A stretch of 64,000 nt of DNA from contig CAMCXS010000025.1 of the NCBI GenBank assembly GCA_945883495.1, positions 1 to 64,000 on the forward strand, written 5' to 3'. This DNA is from Akkermansia muciniphila (GTDB taxonomy: Bacteria; Verrucomicrobiota; Verrucomicrobiia; Verrucomicrobiales; DEV007). Of this stretch, positions 9,841-17,754 are shown piece after piece (the first letter of the stretch is position 1; every line of letters begins with the position of its first letter). Below the pieces are notes generated by a model. The model ran no database searches. It was not told where the DNA came from and worked only from the letters and a program-made list of their open reading frames with translations. The position numbers were made by a program, and so were the translations under genes.

Positions 9841-10163
9841 CTGGGCGTATCATAACCCAAAATTCCAGAGGTGGACAATAATCCTGCAGCTCTTCCGAAA
9901 GGACGGGCAAGCCTGTCTGACCTGAAGCTAGAGGCCCTCCACCTAGCAAGATCTTGGTACCAGGCTCGAATGGCGCGGGGTTAACCTCCGTAAGGTGGAC
10001 ATTTTGTCCGCCTACCCCGTGTCCATGATCGCTACGGACGGGCAATCATACCCATCCTACATCAGCGTCACCCTGGCGCTCATCGTGAATCTCGTGCCAT
10101 TCATACCAGGCTCCAGGAGCACCTGTCGTCCGGCCCCAAGAACACCCCGCCCCCAGATGAATC
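9841..10163. other. Intergenic stretch, one weak hairpin
   Basis: No convincing gene. A 7-bp imperfect stem-loop (GGTGGAC / GTCCGCC around ATTTT) lies near 9995-10013 and could end transcription between the all-alpha gene at 10164-11111 and the ATPase pair. Otherwise nothing was recognised. Confidence 0.4.
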
Positions 10164-11111
10164 TCAGCCGGCAAGGGAGCTTGGTTCGGAGTCCGATTCG
10201 GCGGTGTTGGTCTTGGCAGCGGCGTGAGCCCCGAACTTGCTGGAACTACGGGCCGTCGATGCGCGGGTGCCGATTTGCGGAGTCGTGGCTGTCCCCTCTT
10301 TCGCCTTGGCTTTGCGGGAGCGGGTTTCCTGAGTTTTGGAGAAACTCGCCATTTTGGCAGTGATCTGGGCGCAGCCCTCCAGAAGTTGCAGGTAAGGCTC
10401 CCGGCCCTTCTTGGCGTGCTGCCTCATGTTGGCAAAGACTTGATCCAATGCGTTCGTTGCCTCTTGCCGCAATTGGCGAAGGCTCGGTGCGATCGGCGCG
10501 GGCACGGTCTTTGCGTCGATTTCGGGAGCGTCAGCCGCTTCGGGGTCATCCACTTCCCGGCGGCTCGACTTCAGCAAGAGATCTTGGTACGCAGCATTCG
10601 TCGTTTGCAGGAGCCGGAAATGCCGCATCGCTCCAATGGCTTCCAGAGCCGCCCGGATCGGCTTGGGCTCGCAGTCTTCCAAGAAGAAACGTAATGCCGT
10701 GCTCGTCCCCGGCCGGCTTTTGCCGCCGACACTGCCTTTCCGCTTGGTCACCAACTCATCCATGATCCGCGCCGCCTCGCGCGTCTCCTTCGCCAAATCG
10801 CGATCCGGGTCATCCAAGACAAACTTCGCAGACCGGCCAATATAATTAAAATAAGCACACCGGTCGCGGTGCAACTCTTTGAACTGCTCCGTATAACGTC
10901 CCTTCGGTTCCACCCGGATCCGGAGAGAAAGCTGCGTGATCCAATCAAACCCATCCGCCGCAATCTCGCGGTTGAACTCATCAGACAACGGCAATCCCTT
11001 TTTGGGATCGAGCAATAGATTCGTAAGCTGCAGTCCGTAATCGAGAAAGATCTCGTGGCTGGTGCCATGGGCGGAAAACTCAGGAACTTCAATGAGCGAA
11101 TGAGACGTCAT
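10164..11111 (-). CDS. All-alpha hypothetical protein, DUF6261-like, with basic Ser/Thr/Ala-rich tail
   Basis: 315 aa, ATG start (MTSHSLIEVPEF). The body (about 1-255) is predicted helical. The pattern HRDRCAYFNYIGRS, then a REAARIMDEL segment, a TSTALRFFLED segment and a final TTNAAYQDLL segment resembles DUF6261 proteins of Bacteroidota; this is recognition by pattern only. The last ~60 residues are low-complexity and basic (RSRKAKAKEG then many S, T and A), suggesting nucleic-acid contact or a disordered tail. There are no catalytic motifs. A degenerate ~41-bp repeat array lies about 150 bp upstream of its start, an arrangement repeated for the gene at 56144-57037. Function unknown. Confidence 0.75.
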   Translation of the reverse strand: MTSHSLIEVPEFSAHGTSHEIFLDYGLQLTNLLLDPKKGLPLSDEFNREIAADGFDWITQLSLRIRVEPKGRYTEQFKELHRDRCAYFNYIGRSAKFVLDDPDRDLAKETREAARIMDELVTKRKGSVGGKSRPGTSTALRFFLEDCEPKPIRAALEAIGAMRHFRLLQTTNAAYQDLLLKSSRREVDDPEAADAPEIDAKTVPAPIAPSLRQLRQEATNALDQVFANMRQHAKKGREPYLQLLEGCAQITAKMASFSKTQETRSRKAKAKEGTATTPQIGTRASTARSSSKFGAHAAAKTNTAESDSEPSSLAG

Positions 11112-11266
11112 GACGAAAAGAGTGATGGCTGATGATGATATTCAACAGAGCTTTCGGCCAAGAATCCTAACAGAGCCGCCTTTTGCAAGCGGAAAATGGT
11201 GACGAATTTTCGACGGCAAGCAAAACCTTAGGGGTTTCCTAGTTGTGTCAGGCCCAAACAGCGTTT

Positions 11267-11560
11267 GCCGCTGACGTGTTCGCCTGGATTCGTCGCCGGC
11301 AAACTCTGCCGCGGGCTTTCCCCATCCGGAATCGCGGAAACCCGATCTCGCCGCGCAGTTCTCCGGCCAAAAACCTCCCACAACACGTCTTGCCGCAGAC
11401 AAATCCGGGCGGAAACACCTGCGGCAGAGTTTGCCGCAGACATTCCCAGCCCGCAAACGTCGAAACCTCCCGCCGCCGCGCACAAAATCGCTCGAAAAGC
11501 TCCAAAGCACGCACTGCCGCAGCCGAAAACGCTTGGCGATCTCTGCGGTCAAGGCGCTTC
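11267..11560. repeat. Array A: degenerate tandem repeat, ~41-42 bp period, ~7 units
   Basis: The anchor GCCGC recurs at 11267, 11308, 11350, 11392, 11433, 11475 and 11516, giving spacings of 41, 42, 42, 41, 42 and 41. On the minus strand each unit reads GCGGC(A/G), a variable stretch, a mid motif close to GGAGGTTTC, and another variable stretch. One unit boundary forms a perfect 8-bp stem, CTGCGGCA-GAGTT-TGCCGCAG. The units differ far more from each other than those of an ordinary minisatellite, while their period is kept. The array lies upstream of the DUF6261-like gene that ends at 10164. Confidence 0.75.
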
Positions 11561-11632
11561 GCGGGTTGAAGTTCAAAGTTGAAGTTTAAGGCGCGGCAGC
11601 GCAATCGGCCTCTTCCCGCTGAACTCTTCCCA

Positions 11633-11725
11633 GGCCCAACGGGCCGGGACAAGATAGCCCAGGGCAAAGCGAGGAACGAGCGGCGCCCTGGGTTCCCCAC
11701 GCCGTGGTCCAAGCCCTGAAAGGGC
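11633..11725. repeat. REP-like element with three consecutive hairpins
   Basis: Three short palindromes follow one another: GGCCC-AAC-GGGCC (11633-11645), CCCAGGGC (11658-11665) pairing with GCCCTGGG (11685-11692), and GCCCT-GAA-AGGGC (11713-11725). This arrangement resembles dispersed REP-like hairpin elements common in Bacteroidota, Planctomycetota and Verrucomicrobiota. No transposase remnant was seen next to it. Confidence 0.6.
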
Positions 11726-12090
11726 GAGACAATGGCCGCCGAACTCATTCGATCCGGAGGGCAGTCCTCCCGGGCCTGTTGTCCATGATCCAGCTGATGA
11801 CCGCGCCCGTGGAGCGGTGCAGGAGCCCCGCCTTCCTGGCAAGGCATGGCACGAGCAGAATCGGGCCGTGGGCCTTGGCGATTCCCATCTCCCCGAGGCG
11901 TTGCGCCGCAAGTACCCGGGCGCACCGCGTGAGTACCACTCGGGACCGCGACAACCAAGAGTGAAATGGAGGCGACAAGGATTGGGACGTTCAACGACCT
12001 GCATCGGCGAGCGGGAGACACCCTCCCGATGGGAAAATGCGTGTGCGGCGCTCCAATCGTGGCGTAGCTATAGATGGAGAGTGAAAGCGG

Positions 12091-12565
12091 ATGAAGGAAT
12101 CCATCTACATCGAGACAACGATTCCGAGTCTCTACGTCGCTCGGCCATCCCCTAGGCTGATTGAGGCCGGGAGGCAGCAGTTGACGCGAATCTGGTGGGA
12201 GAACCATCGGCAGGAGTTTGACTTGGTCTGTTCCCAATCGGTGCTGGATGAATGCGGCCGGGGAGATGCCGAATTGGCGCGCCTGCGCCTGGAGCTGCTA
12301 GGCGGCGTCCCACTCCTCGATCGAGGAGGTGGCGCTGGCCGCAGACGCTTTGCTTCGTAGCGGCATCCTTCCGGCGAAGGCGGGAGAGGATGCCATTCAC
12401 ATCGCGGCGGCTTCCGTCCACGGCATCAACTACCTTCTCACTTGGAATTGCAAACACATCGCGAATCCCCGAATATGGAGGAGGATCGGCGAGTGTTTTC
12501 GTGGGTTAGGGCACACCATGTCGATCATCTGCACCCCGGAGGATCTAATAGGTGATGAAAACTGA
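12091..12565 (+). pseudogene. PIN-domain (VapC-like) toxin, frameshifted
   Basis: The first frame encodes MKESIYIETTIPSLYVA through GGVPLLD, then shifts near 12317-12325. The second frame continues with EEVALAADALLRSG, EDAIHIAAASVHGINYLLTWN and ends in ICTPEDLIGDEN. Joined, they give a full-length PIN domain with the expected acidic residues (E in IETT, E in DECG, D in EDAIHIA) and the LLTWNCKHIAN motif. The shift lies in CTCCTCGATCGAGGAG, a palindrome prone to slippage. The RNase toxin is therefore probably inactive unless this is a sequencing error or programmed frameshift. Confidence 0.8.
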
Positions 12566-12767
12566 AGAAACCATAATGCAAAGTGTCGTGGAGCAAGTCC
12601 GCTCGATCAAGGAGGCGATCGCCGAGGAACACGGTTACGATGTCCACGCAATGATTGCCTCCGCGAGAGCGCGGCAGGAGCGGTCTGGCCGCATCATCAT
12701 TCGATCGGAAGCTGGGAATCGAACCAGCGGCTGGACTGCGACCGCTGATCGCGGCGAGTCAGCCTGA
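12555..12767 (+). CDS. Small partner of PIN toxin (antitoxin-like)
   Basis: 70 aa from the ATG at 12555 (a GTG lies one codon upstream). It overlaps the end of the PIN frame, as usual for these pairs. The sequence MKTEETIMQSVVEQVRSIKEAIAEEHGYDV then AMIASARARQERSGR is the standard short helical protein found after this PIN subfamily. The last ~16 residues are encoded inside the attC site (12718-12776), so the native C-terminus may have been replaced on cassette formation. It presumably binds the toxin, which is broken here. Confidence 0.65.
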   Translation: MKTEETIMQSVVEQVRSIKEAIAEEHGYDVHAMIASARARQERSGRIIIRSEAGNRTSGWTATADRGESA

Positions 12768-12776
12768 GCGTTCGGC
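12718..12776 (+). other. Integron attC site 1 (59 bp)
   Basis: The outer core sites are ATCGAAC (12718-12724) and GTTCGGC (12770-12776), sharing five complementary bases including AAC/GTT. The inner pair is GGCTGGAC (12729-12736) and GTCAGCC (12758-12764), which are complementary except for one extra G, the extrahelical base expected in the L'' arm. The centre carries the hairpin CCGC-TGATC-GCGG. A gene starts 28 bp after the site on the same strand. Size, symmetry and polarity all match an attC site. Confidence 0.75.
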
Positions 12777-12803
12777 CTAAAGAAATAACGATCAGATCCA
12801 CCG

Positions 12804-13067
12804 ATGGGTGACGAAAGTCTCGTGAGCGTGTTGGTCGTCGCAATCGTGCGCGTGCTCTCGGCCCTGTTCGGGCAGGGCGCGGATACGGGGCCGGCTTCGT
12901 GGACAGCACGACTTGGCGGATGGATCATTGAGCGGGGGTCATTTGGAAGGTTCACCTATGACAGAAATCGCGTCGTCCACGTCGTGCCGTCGCTGATTCT
13001 AGGGGTGACCGTCATCGCCTCAATAGGAGTCGTAATTGCCAAGTCGTTTGCGACTTTCGTAAGGTGA
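12804..13067 (+). CDS. Small two-segment membrane protein of the cassette
   Basis: 87 aa, ATG start 28 bp after attC site 1. Two hydrophobic stretches (LVSVLVVAIVRVLSALF near the N-terminus and VVPSLILGVTVIASIGVVIA near the C-terminus) flank a polar loop. No family was recognised. The position directly after an attC core site is typical of a cassette-borne gene. The frame is short, so coding status is likely but not certain. Confidence 0.5.
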   Translation: MGDESLVSVLVVAIVRVLSALFGQGADTGPASWTARLGGWIIERGSFGRFTYDRNRVVHVVPSLILGVTVIASIGVVIAKSFATFVR

Positions 13068-13127
13068 CATGGAGCAAACCACCCCAAACACAAGAGAATC
13101 GAGTAGAAACGAACACTTATCACTCGA

Positions 13128-13155
13128 GTCCAAGGGTGGACGATTGTCCTTGGAC
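13128..13155. promoter_or_regulatory. Perfect 8-bp inverted repeat upstream of hicB
   Basis: GTCCAAGG (13128-13135) and CCTTGGAC (13148-13155) are exact inverted copies separated by 12 bp, 38 bp before the hicB start. It could be a HicB operator or a terminator for the upstream small membrane gene; there is no T-tract, which favours an operator. Confidence 0.4.
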
Positions 13156-13193
13156 GGCTTGACACCTCCGTCGTTTTTGCCCAACTTGAATCT

Positions 13194-13400
13194 ATGACTT
13201 TGACAGCCGTTTTGACTCCCGCTGAAGAGGGCGGCTTCGTCGCCTTCAACCCCGAAACTGGAACCACGACTCAAGGAGAGTCAGTGCACGAAGCAATCGA
13301 CAATCTCCGCGAGGCTACCGAACTTTACTTGGAAGAGTTTCCTCTCGTGCAGCCGGGTCGTTCTCTGTTGACTACTTTCGAAGTGATTGCCCATGCCTAA
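13194..13400 (+). CDS. hicB: HicB family antitoxin
   Basis: 68 aa. The sequence MTLTAVLTPAEEGGFVAFNP then TTQGESVHEAIDNLREATELYLEEF is the partial RNase H-fold of HicB antitoxins, without a C-terminal DNA-binding domain. Its stop overlaps the hicA start (ATGCCTAA). In the family HicB neutralises the HicA mRNA interferase; here HicA is interrupted by a stop codon. The pair lies in the same attC-bounded cassette as the small membrane protein gene. Confidence 0.85.
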   Translation: MTLTAVLTPAEEGGFVAFNPETGTTTQGESVHEAIDNLREATELYLEEFPLVQPGRSLLTTFEVIAHA

Positions 13401-13608
13401 GATGCCTCACGTTTCCGGCCCAGAAGCCGTGGGTGCATTGCAGCGATTGGGCTTCTAGGTCGCGAGGCAGAAACGTAGTCATATCGTCATGCGCCGTGGC
13501 TCCGCTGGCTGTGTCGTTCCGAATCATCGCGAGATCAAGACCGGAGCTCTCATAGGCATTCTTCGGCAGGCTGGGGTTTCCGTGGAGGAATTCATTGCGG
13601 CCCTCTGA
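13393..13608 (+). pseudogene. hicA: HicA toxin with internal amber codon
   Basis: The frame from the ATG at 13393 reads MPKMPHVSGPEAVGALQRLGF, then TAG (13456-13458, codon 22), then VARQKRSHIVMRRG and a normal C-terminus ending EEFIAAL at 13606. All HicA landmarks remain, including the SH of the active-site region, so one substitution (probably GAG to TAG) has inactivated an otherwise intact 71-aa toxin. The start overlaps hicB by 8 bp. Confidence 0.85.
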
Positions 13609-13646
13609 AGCGAAAATGTCCGGCCCATCGCTACATGACCAAGGAG

Positions 13647-13706
13647 GCCGAACCAGGCGCAGCAGGACCGACCGCTGATCGCGGCGTCTGCGCTCTGACG
13701 TTCGGC
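13647..13706 (+). other. Integron attC site 2 (60 bp)
   Basis: The outer sites GCCGAAC (13647-13653) and GTTCGGC (13700-13706) are exact inverted copies. The inner arms GCGCAG and CTGCGC pair with a few unpaired bases, and the centre again holds GACCGCTGATCGCGGCG, identical to attC site 1. A gene starts 20 bp after the site on the same strand. The shared centre of the two sites suggests one integron platform with a typical attC family. Confidence 0.8.
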
Positions 13707-13725
13707 GTGAAGGAACCAGAAAGAA

Positions 13726-14013
13726 ATGAAGCGACATTTCTCCTCACTTGGAGCGGTCCTGGGTCTCTACGTGGGAGCCTACCTGATCATTAGAATCACA
13801 GGAGGGATTACTCATTGGGACGGCCGAGGGGAACCAGAAGGGCATACAGTCAGAGCTCGACCCGAGGAATGGATTGAAATCACCACAGCAATGGCAACGA
13901 GTTCCAGATCAGATTTCCTACAGGTCGACGCCTGGTTCGGACGTTTTTGGCGCCAGGCTGTCTGCGCGTCGAATGTCAGTGGGCACGAAAGCCTTGCTTT
14001 GCTGCGTACCTAA
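13726..14013 (+). CDS. Hypothetical small protein with N-terminal membrane segment, cassette-borne
   Basis: 95 aa, ATG start 20 bp after attC site 2. The N-terminus MKRHFSSLGAVLGLYVGAYLI is a membrane segment or signal anchor. The remainder (RPEEWIEITTAMATSS and on) matches no family I know. The last third has unusual composition (Cys and Trp in RFWRQAVCASNVSG) and may be read-through into non-coding DNA. No third attC site was found after it. Confidence 0.45.
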   Translation: MKRHFSSLGAVLGLYVGAYLIIRITGGITHWDGRGEPEGHTVRARPEEWIEITTAMATSSRSDFLQVDAWFGRFWRQAVCASNVSGHESLALLRT

Positions 14014-14053
14014 ATTTCAGGCTGGTTCGAAAAACCGAACGGAGTTCCGTGGC

Positions 14054-14941
14054 TCAGCGCCCCCAATGCTCCGCGATCTTCCCCCTCAGGAAAGCCACGC
14101 TCCTCTCCAGCTGCTCCATCCCATCCACTCCGTCCTCGATGCTGATCCAGCCATCGAATCCCTTGCTCGTCAGCTCGGAGAAAATCGCATCGTAGTCATT
14201 GAGCCCTTTCCCGATCTCTCCGTGGCGAAGCCGCTTGGCATAGCCCATGGCACCGCCCTCTTCCTTGCGAAGATCTTCGATCGTCCCCTCCGCTAGATAA
14301 CGATCACTGGCATGCATCGTGACCACGCGATGCGAAACCCGCTTGAGCAGCTCAACGGGATCCTCGCCGGCTAAATAGGTGTTACTCGGATCGTAGTTGA
14401 CGCCAAAGTTTGGATGATTGACGGCATCGACGAGCTGGCAGAAGACATCCATTTTTTGGGCGAACTCCGGATATTCCCAGAAGTCGTCCTTGTAGTGATT
14501 CTCCAGAATCAAGGTAATGCCGCGTTCCTGGGCATACGGCAGGCAAGCATAGATCGAGTCCGCGGCGAGCTTCACGCCTTCATCGATACTCAGCTCCGGC
14601 CGTCGTTGACCGCTCAAGACCCGGCAATAAGAACCACCCAGCACGTGGGTCATCTCGATCCAACGCTTCTGCTTGGCGATCTCCTGTTCCCGGAACGCAG
14701 CGTCCGGATGGGTAAAGTCCGGTGAACAGCACATCATCGGAATCACTTTTCCGGCATCTTCGACCTCGCGCCGGAAGCGCGGCCAATTCGTTTCATCGGC
14801 CATTTCAAGGAACCCTGCATACCATTCCAAGCCCTGCACATCGAGCTTGGAGGCGAGTTGGATCCACTCGGAGACGGTCATGGTGCCCTCCTTGCAAAGG
14901 GCAGTCATAAACGCTTTGGGAAACGCGGCGAGCTTGGGCAT
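14054..14941 (-). CDS. Sugar phosphate isomerase/epimerase-like TIM barrel protein
   Basis: 295 aa, ATG start. AP-endonuclease-2/xylose-isomerase-like TIM barrel. Metal-site landmarks include ITLILENHYKDD (Glu), FGVNYDPSNTYLAGEDP (Asp), VVTMHASDRY (His) and GWISIEDGVDGME (Glu). The length is normal for the family. It is the last gene of a five-gene minus-strand run, 6 bp after the zinc dehydrogenase, so the two probably act on the same sugar or inositol intermediate. Activity (isomerase, epimerase or dehydratase) cannot be decided from sequence. Confidence 0.85.
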   Translation of the reverse strand: MPKLAAFPKAFMTALCKEGTMTVSEWIQLASKLDVQGLEWYAGFLEMADETNWPRFRREVEDAGKVIPMMCCSPDFTHPDAAFREQEIAKQKRWIEMTHVLGGSYCRVLSGQRRPELSIDEGVKLAADSIYACLPYAQERGITLILENHYKDDFWEYPEFAQKMDVFCQLVDAVNHPNFGVNYDPSNTYLAGEDPVELLKRVSHRVVTMHASDRYLAEGTIEDLRKEEGGAMGYAKRLRHGEIGKGLNDYDAIFSELTSKGFDGWISIEDGVDGMEQLERSVAFLRGKIAEHWGR

Positions 14942-14947
14942 GGCGGG

Positions 14948-15973
14948 TCAGACGGGTTTCAGGACGGACTTCACCACTTCGCCGTGATGCATCTTTTCAA
15001 AGGCGGTATGCCACTCCGTCACCGGCCACACGCCGCCAATGATCGGCCGCACGTCCAGCTGTCCACTGGCGAGCAAGGCGATGACCCGCTCCCAAACCGG
15101 CCAATTGTGACTGAAGCTCCCTTGCAGCGTAATATTCTTCTGGACCAACGGATCAATATTAAATCCAAGCGGTTGCGGTCCCCAGCCCACCTTGCTGATC
15201 CAACCCGCCGGACGAACCAAATCCAAAGCGATCTTCAACGTAATGCTCGCTCCCGCCGCATCGATCACTCCGTCGCACCCCAGACCGTCCCGCTCTTGGG
15301 CCCACGGTTTGGCGTCGCCGATAATGACCTCACAGCCATACTGCTTGGCGATCTCCAGACGATGCGCATCTTGCGGCAACCCGACCAGTGCCACTTCCGC
15401 TCCGCAGAGCCGCGCCATCGCCGCGCAGAGAATTCCGATCGTGCCCGGTCCAAGGACCACAACCCGGTCTCCCGGCTCGATCCGTGCGTTCTTGACCACC
15501 GCATTGTAGGCCACCGAACACGGCTCCGTCAGACAAGCTTGCTCAAAGGGCAGCTGATCCGGCACATGATGCAAAATACGACTCGGCACCCGCACATATT
15601 TGGTCATCGCGCCGTTCACTCCGTAGCCGAAGCCTTTGCGCGTTGGGTCCAAGTTATACAGACCACGCCGCGTCATCGGATTGTCCTTGGAGATCATCGC
15701 GGCGGTTTCGGACACCACGCGGTCGCCGGTCTTCCAATGCTCCACGTCCTTGCCCACCTCGACAATTCGTCCGCCAAACTCGTGGCCCAGAACGACTGGA
15801 TAGTTCACCGGCCACGAATGATCCGCCGTCCATTGGTGCAAGTCAGAACCGCAAACGCCGACATTGGCGACTTCCAGCAAAACGTCTTCGGCGCCGATGA
15901 CTGGGGTCTCGATTTCACGAAGTTCGACGGAGCCCTTTTCCGGGGCAAAATTGACAACTGCCAGGGATTTCAT
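14948..15973 (-). CDS. Zinc-dependent MDR alcohol/sugar dehydrogenase
   Basis: 341 aa, ATG start. Medium-chain dehydrogenase with the catalytic zinc region GVCGSDLHQW (Cys) and VVLGHEFGG (His-Glu), and the nucleotide-binding VVVLGPGTIGILCAAMARLCGA. The four-Cys structural zinc loop is not obvious, as in some sorbitol dehydrogenase-like members. It resembles L-threonine/sorbitol/galactitol-type dehydrogenases and probably oxidises a polyol or sugar acid with NAD(P). It is coupled to the downstream TIM-barrel gene (6 bp) and the upstream HUMPS enzyme gene (19 bp). Confidence 0.88.
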   Translation of the reverse strand: MKSLAVVNFAPEKGSVELREIETPVIGAEDVLLEVANVGVCGSDLHQWTADHSWPVNYPVVLGHEFGGRIVEVGKDVEHWKTGDRVVSETAAMISKDNPMTRRGLYNLDPTRKGFGYGVNGAMTKYVRVPSRILHHVPDQLPFEQACLTEPCSVAYNAVVKNARIEPGDRVVVLGPGTIGILCAAMARLCGAEVALVGLPQDAHRLEIAKQYGCEVIIGDAKPWAQERDGLGCDGVIDAAGASITLKIALDLVRPAGWISKVGWGPQPLGFNIDPLVQKNITLQGSFSHNWPVWERVIALLASGQLDVRPIIGGVWPVTEWHTAFEKMHHGEVVKSVLKPV

Positions 15974-15992
15974 TTCGGGAAGAATCAGAATT

Positions 15993-16691
<699 letters not shown>

Positions 16692-16778
16692 TCGGGGCCT
16701 GGACTCGCACCTTACGTGCTCCTGGCCAGCGCGCGTCGACAAAGATCAGGCGAAATGCGACACGTTCACGGACTCCAG

Positions 16779-17723
16779 CTACGCCAGGGCAGCCTCCGCA
16801 AGCGCTTCCGTGGCCGCCTGCAACGTCGAGAGATCCTCCACCCGGACGACGTTCGCGGCCCGATCAATCCGGCGCATCAAACCGGCAAGCACACCGCTGG
16901 GGCCGAGCTCTAAGTAGGTGCGATGCCCTTGCGCCAAAAGAGATTGCATGCTCTCGGACCAACGGACCGACCCGGTGACCTGGCGTGCCAAGGTATCCCG
17001 GATCTCATCCGGGCTCGATACCTGCCGGGCTTCAACATTGCAAATCACCGGGACCGAGGGCGTCAGAATCTCCGCGGCCGCCAATGCCGGAAGCAGTGCG
17101 TCTTGAGCGGACTGCATGAGCCGGGAGTGATACGCTCCCGCTACGGTCAATTCCTTGGCCACGCGGATTCCTTTCTCCGGATACATTTCCAGCGCGCGCG
17201 CAATTCCTTCCCGGCTGCCGGAAAGAACGATTTGGCCGGGAGCATTAAAGTTCGCGACGTCCACCCCACACTCGGCGGCGAGCTCGCGAACGGCGTCTTC
17301 TTCCCCTCCGACCATCGCGGCCATGGTGCCTGCCGTGGCAGTGGTCGCTTCCTCCATGAACGCCCCACGCTTGGCTACGAGCCGGAGCCCGGTGGCGAAA
17401 TCAAAAGTTCCAGCGGCGGCGTGCGCGGTGAATTCGCCGAGTGACAAACCAGCACAGGCGACCGGCCGCAGATTCGGAAGCCGCTCACGCAGCAGTTCCC
17501 AGCAAATCACCCCATGGACAAAAAGAGCCGGCTGACAACGGGACGTCCGGGTGAGTTCTTCCATCGGCCCCTCGAACATCACGTGGCTCAGATCATAGCC
17601 AAGAATGTCGTTGGCCTCCGCGATGCGACGCCTCGCCAGCGGATGAGCATCCATGAGGTCCGCTCCCATGCCGATCTGTTGAGCCCCTTGGCCCGCGAAC
17701 AGAAGAACCACGTCGTTCATCAT
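16779..17723 (-). CDS. fabD: Malonyl-CoA:ACP transacylase
   Basis: 314 aa, ATG start (double ATG). LLFAGQGAQQIGMG at the N-terminus and the catalytic GLSLGE (nucleophile Ser94) are diagnostic. A later histidine in GAYHSRLM completes the dyad, with GSREG further along. It transfers malonyl groups to ACP for fatty acid synthesis in the cytoplasm. Odd context: no acpP, fabH, fabG or plsX nearby; instead it is flanked by glycerate kinase (31 bp) and a sugar-acid enzyme (87 bp). Confidence 0.92.
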   Translation of the reverse strand: MMNDVVLLFAGQGAQQIGMGADLMDAHPLARRRIAEANDILGYDLSHVMFEGPMEELTRTSRCQPALFVHGVICWELLRERLPNLRPVACAGLSLGEFTAHAAAGTFDFATGLRLVAKRGAFMEEATTATAGTMAAMVGGEEDAVRELAAECGVDVANFNAPGQIVLSGSREGIARALEMYPEKGIRVAKELTVAGAYHSRLMQSAQDALLPALAAAEILTPSVPVICNVEARQVSSPDEIRDTLARQVTGSVRWSESMQSLLAQGHRTYLELGPSGVLAGLMRRIDRAANVVRVEDLSTLQAATEALAEAALA

Positions 17724-17754
17724 CCTCGGCCTTTACGGACGGATCTCTGACAAA

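Larger units (their letters stand above)
11112..12090. other. Gene-free accessory DNA holding a ~41-bp array and a hairpin cluster
   Basis: No supportable coding region. It contains the ~41-bp degenerate array (11267-11560) and a REP-like triple-hairpin element (11633-11725). The remainder (about 11730-12090) shows no structure or homology I can name. The open frames seen here have repeat-derived composition and no family features. Confidence 0.6.

Noticed and set aside
11267-11560. CRISPR array
   Set aside because: Units have only a ~5-12 bp conserved anchor, not a 23-47 bp repeat with unique spacers, and no cas genes are present.
10164-11560. Definite TIGR-Tas locus
   Set aside because: Array geometry is reminiscent, but the neighbouring protein shows no Nop5 motif and no RuvC or HNH nuclease; kept only as a hypothesis.
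11248-12237. Minus-strand protein of 329 codons
   Set aside because: It runs through the repeat array and the hairpin element, has no family features and changes composition abruptly.
13900-14050. A third attC site after the last cassette gene
   Set aside because: Inverted repeats exist (GCCTGG/CCAGGC and GTTCG/CGAAC) but do not have the outer-core/inner-arm order or size of attC.
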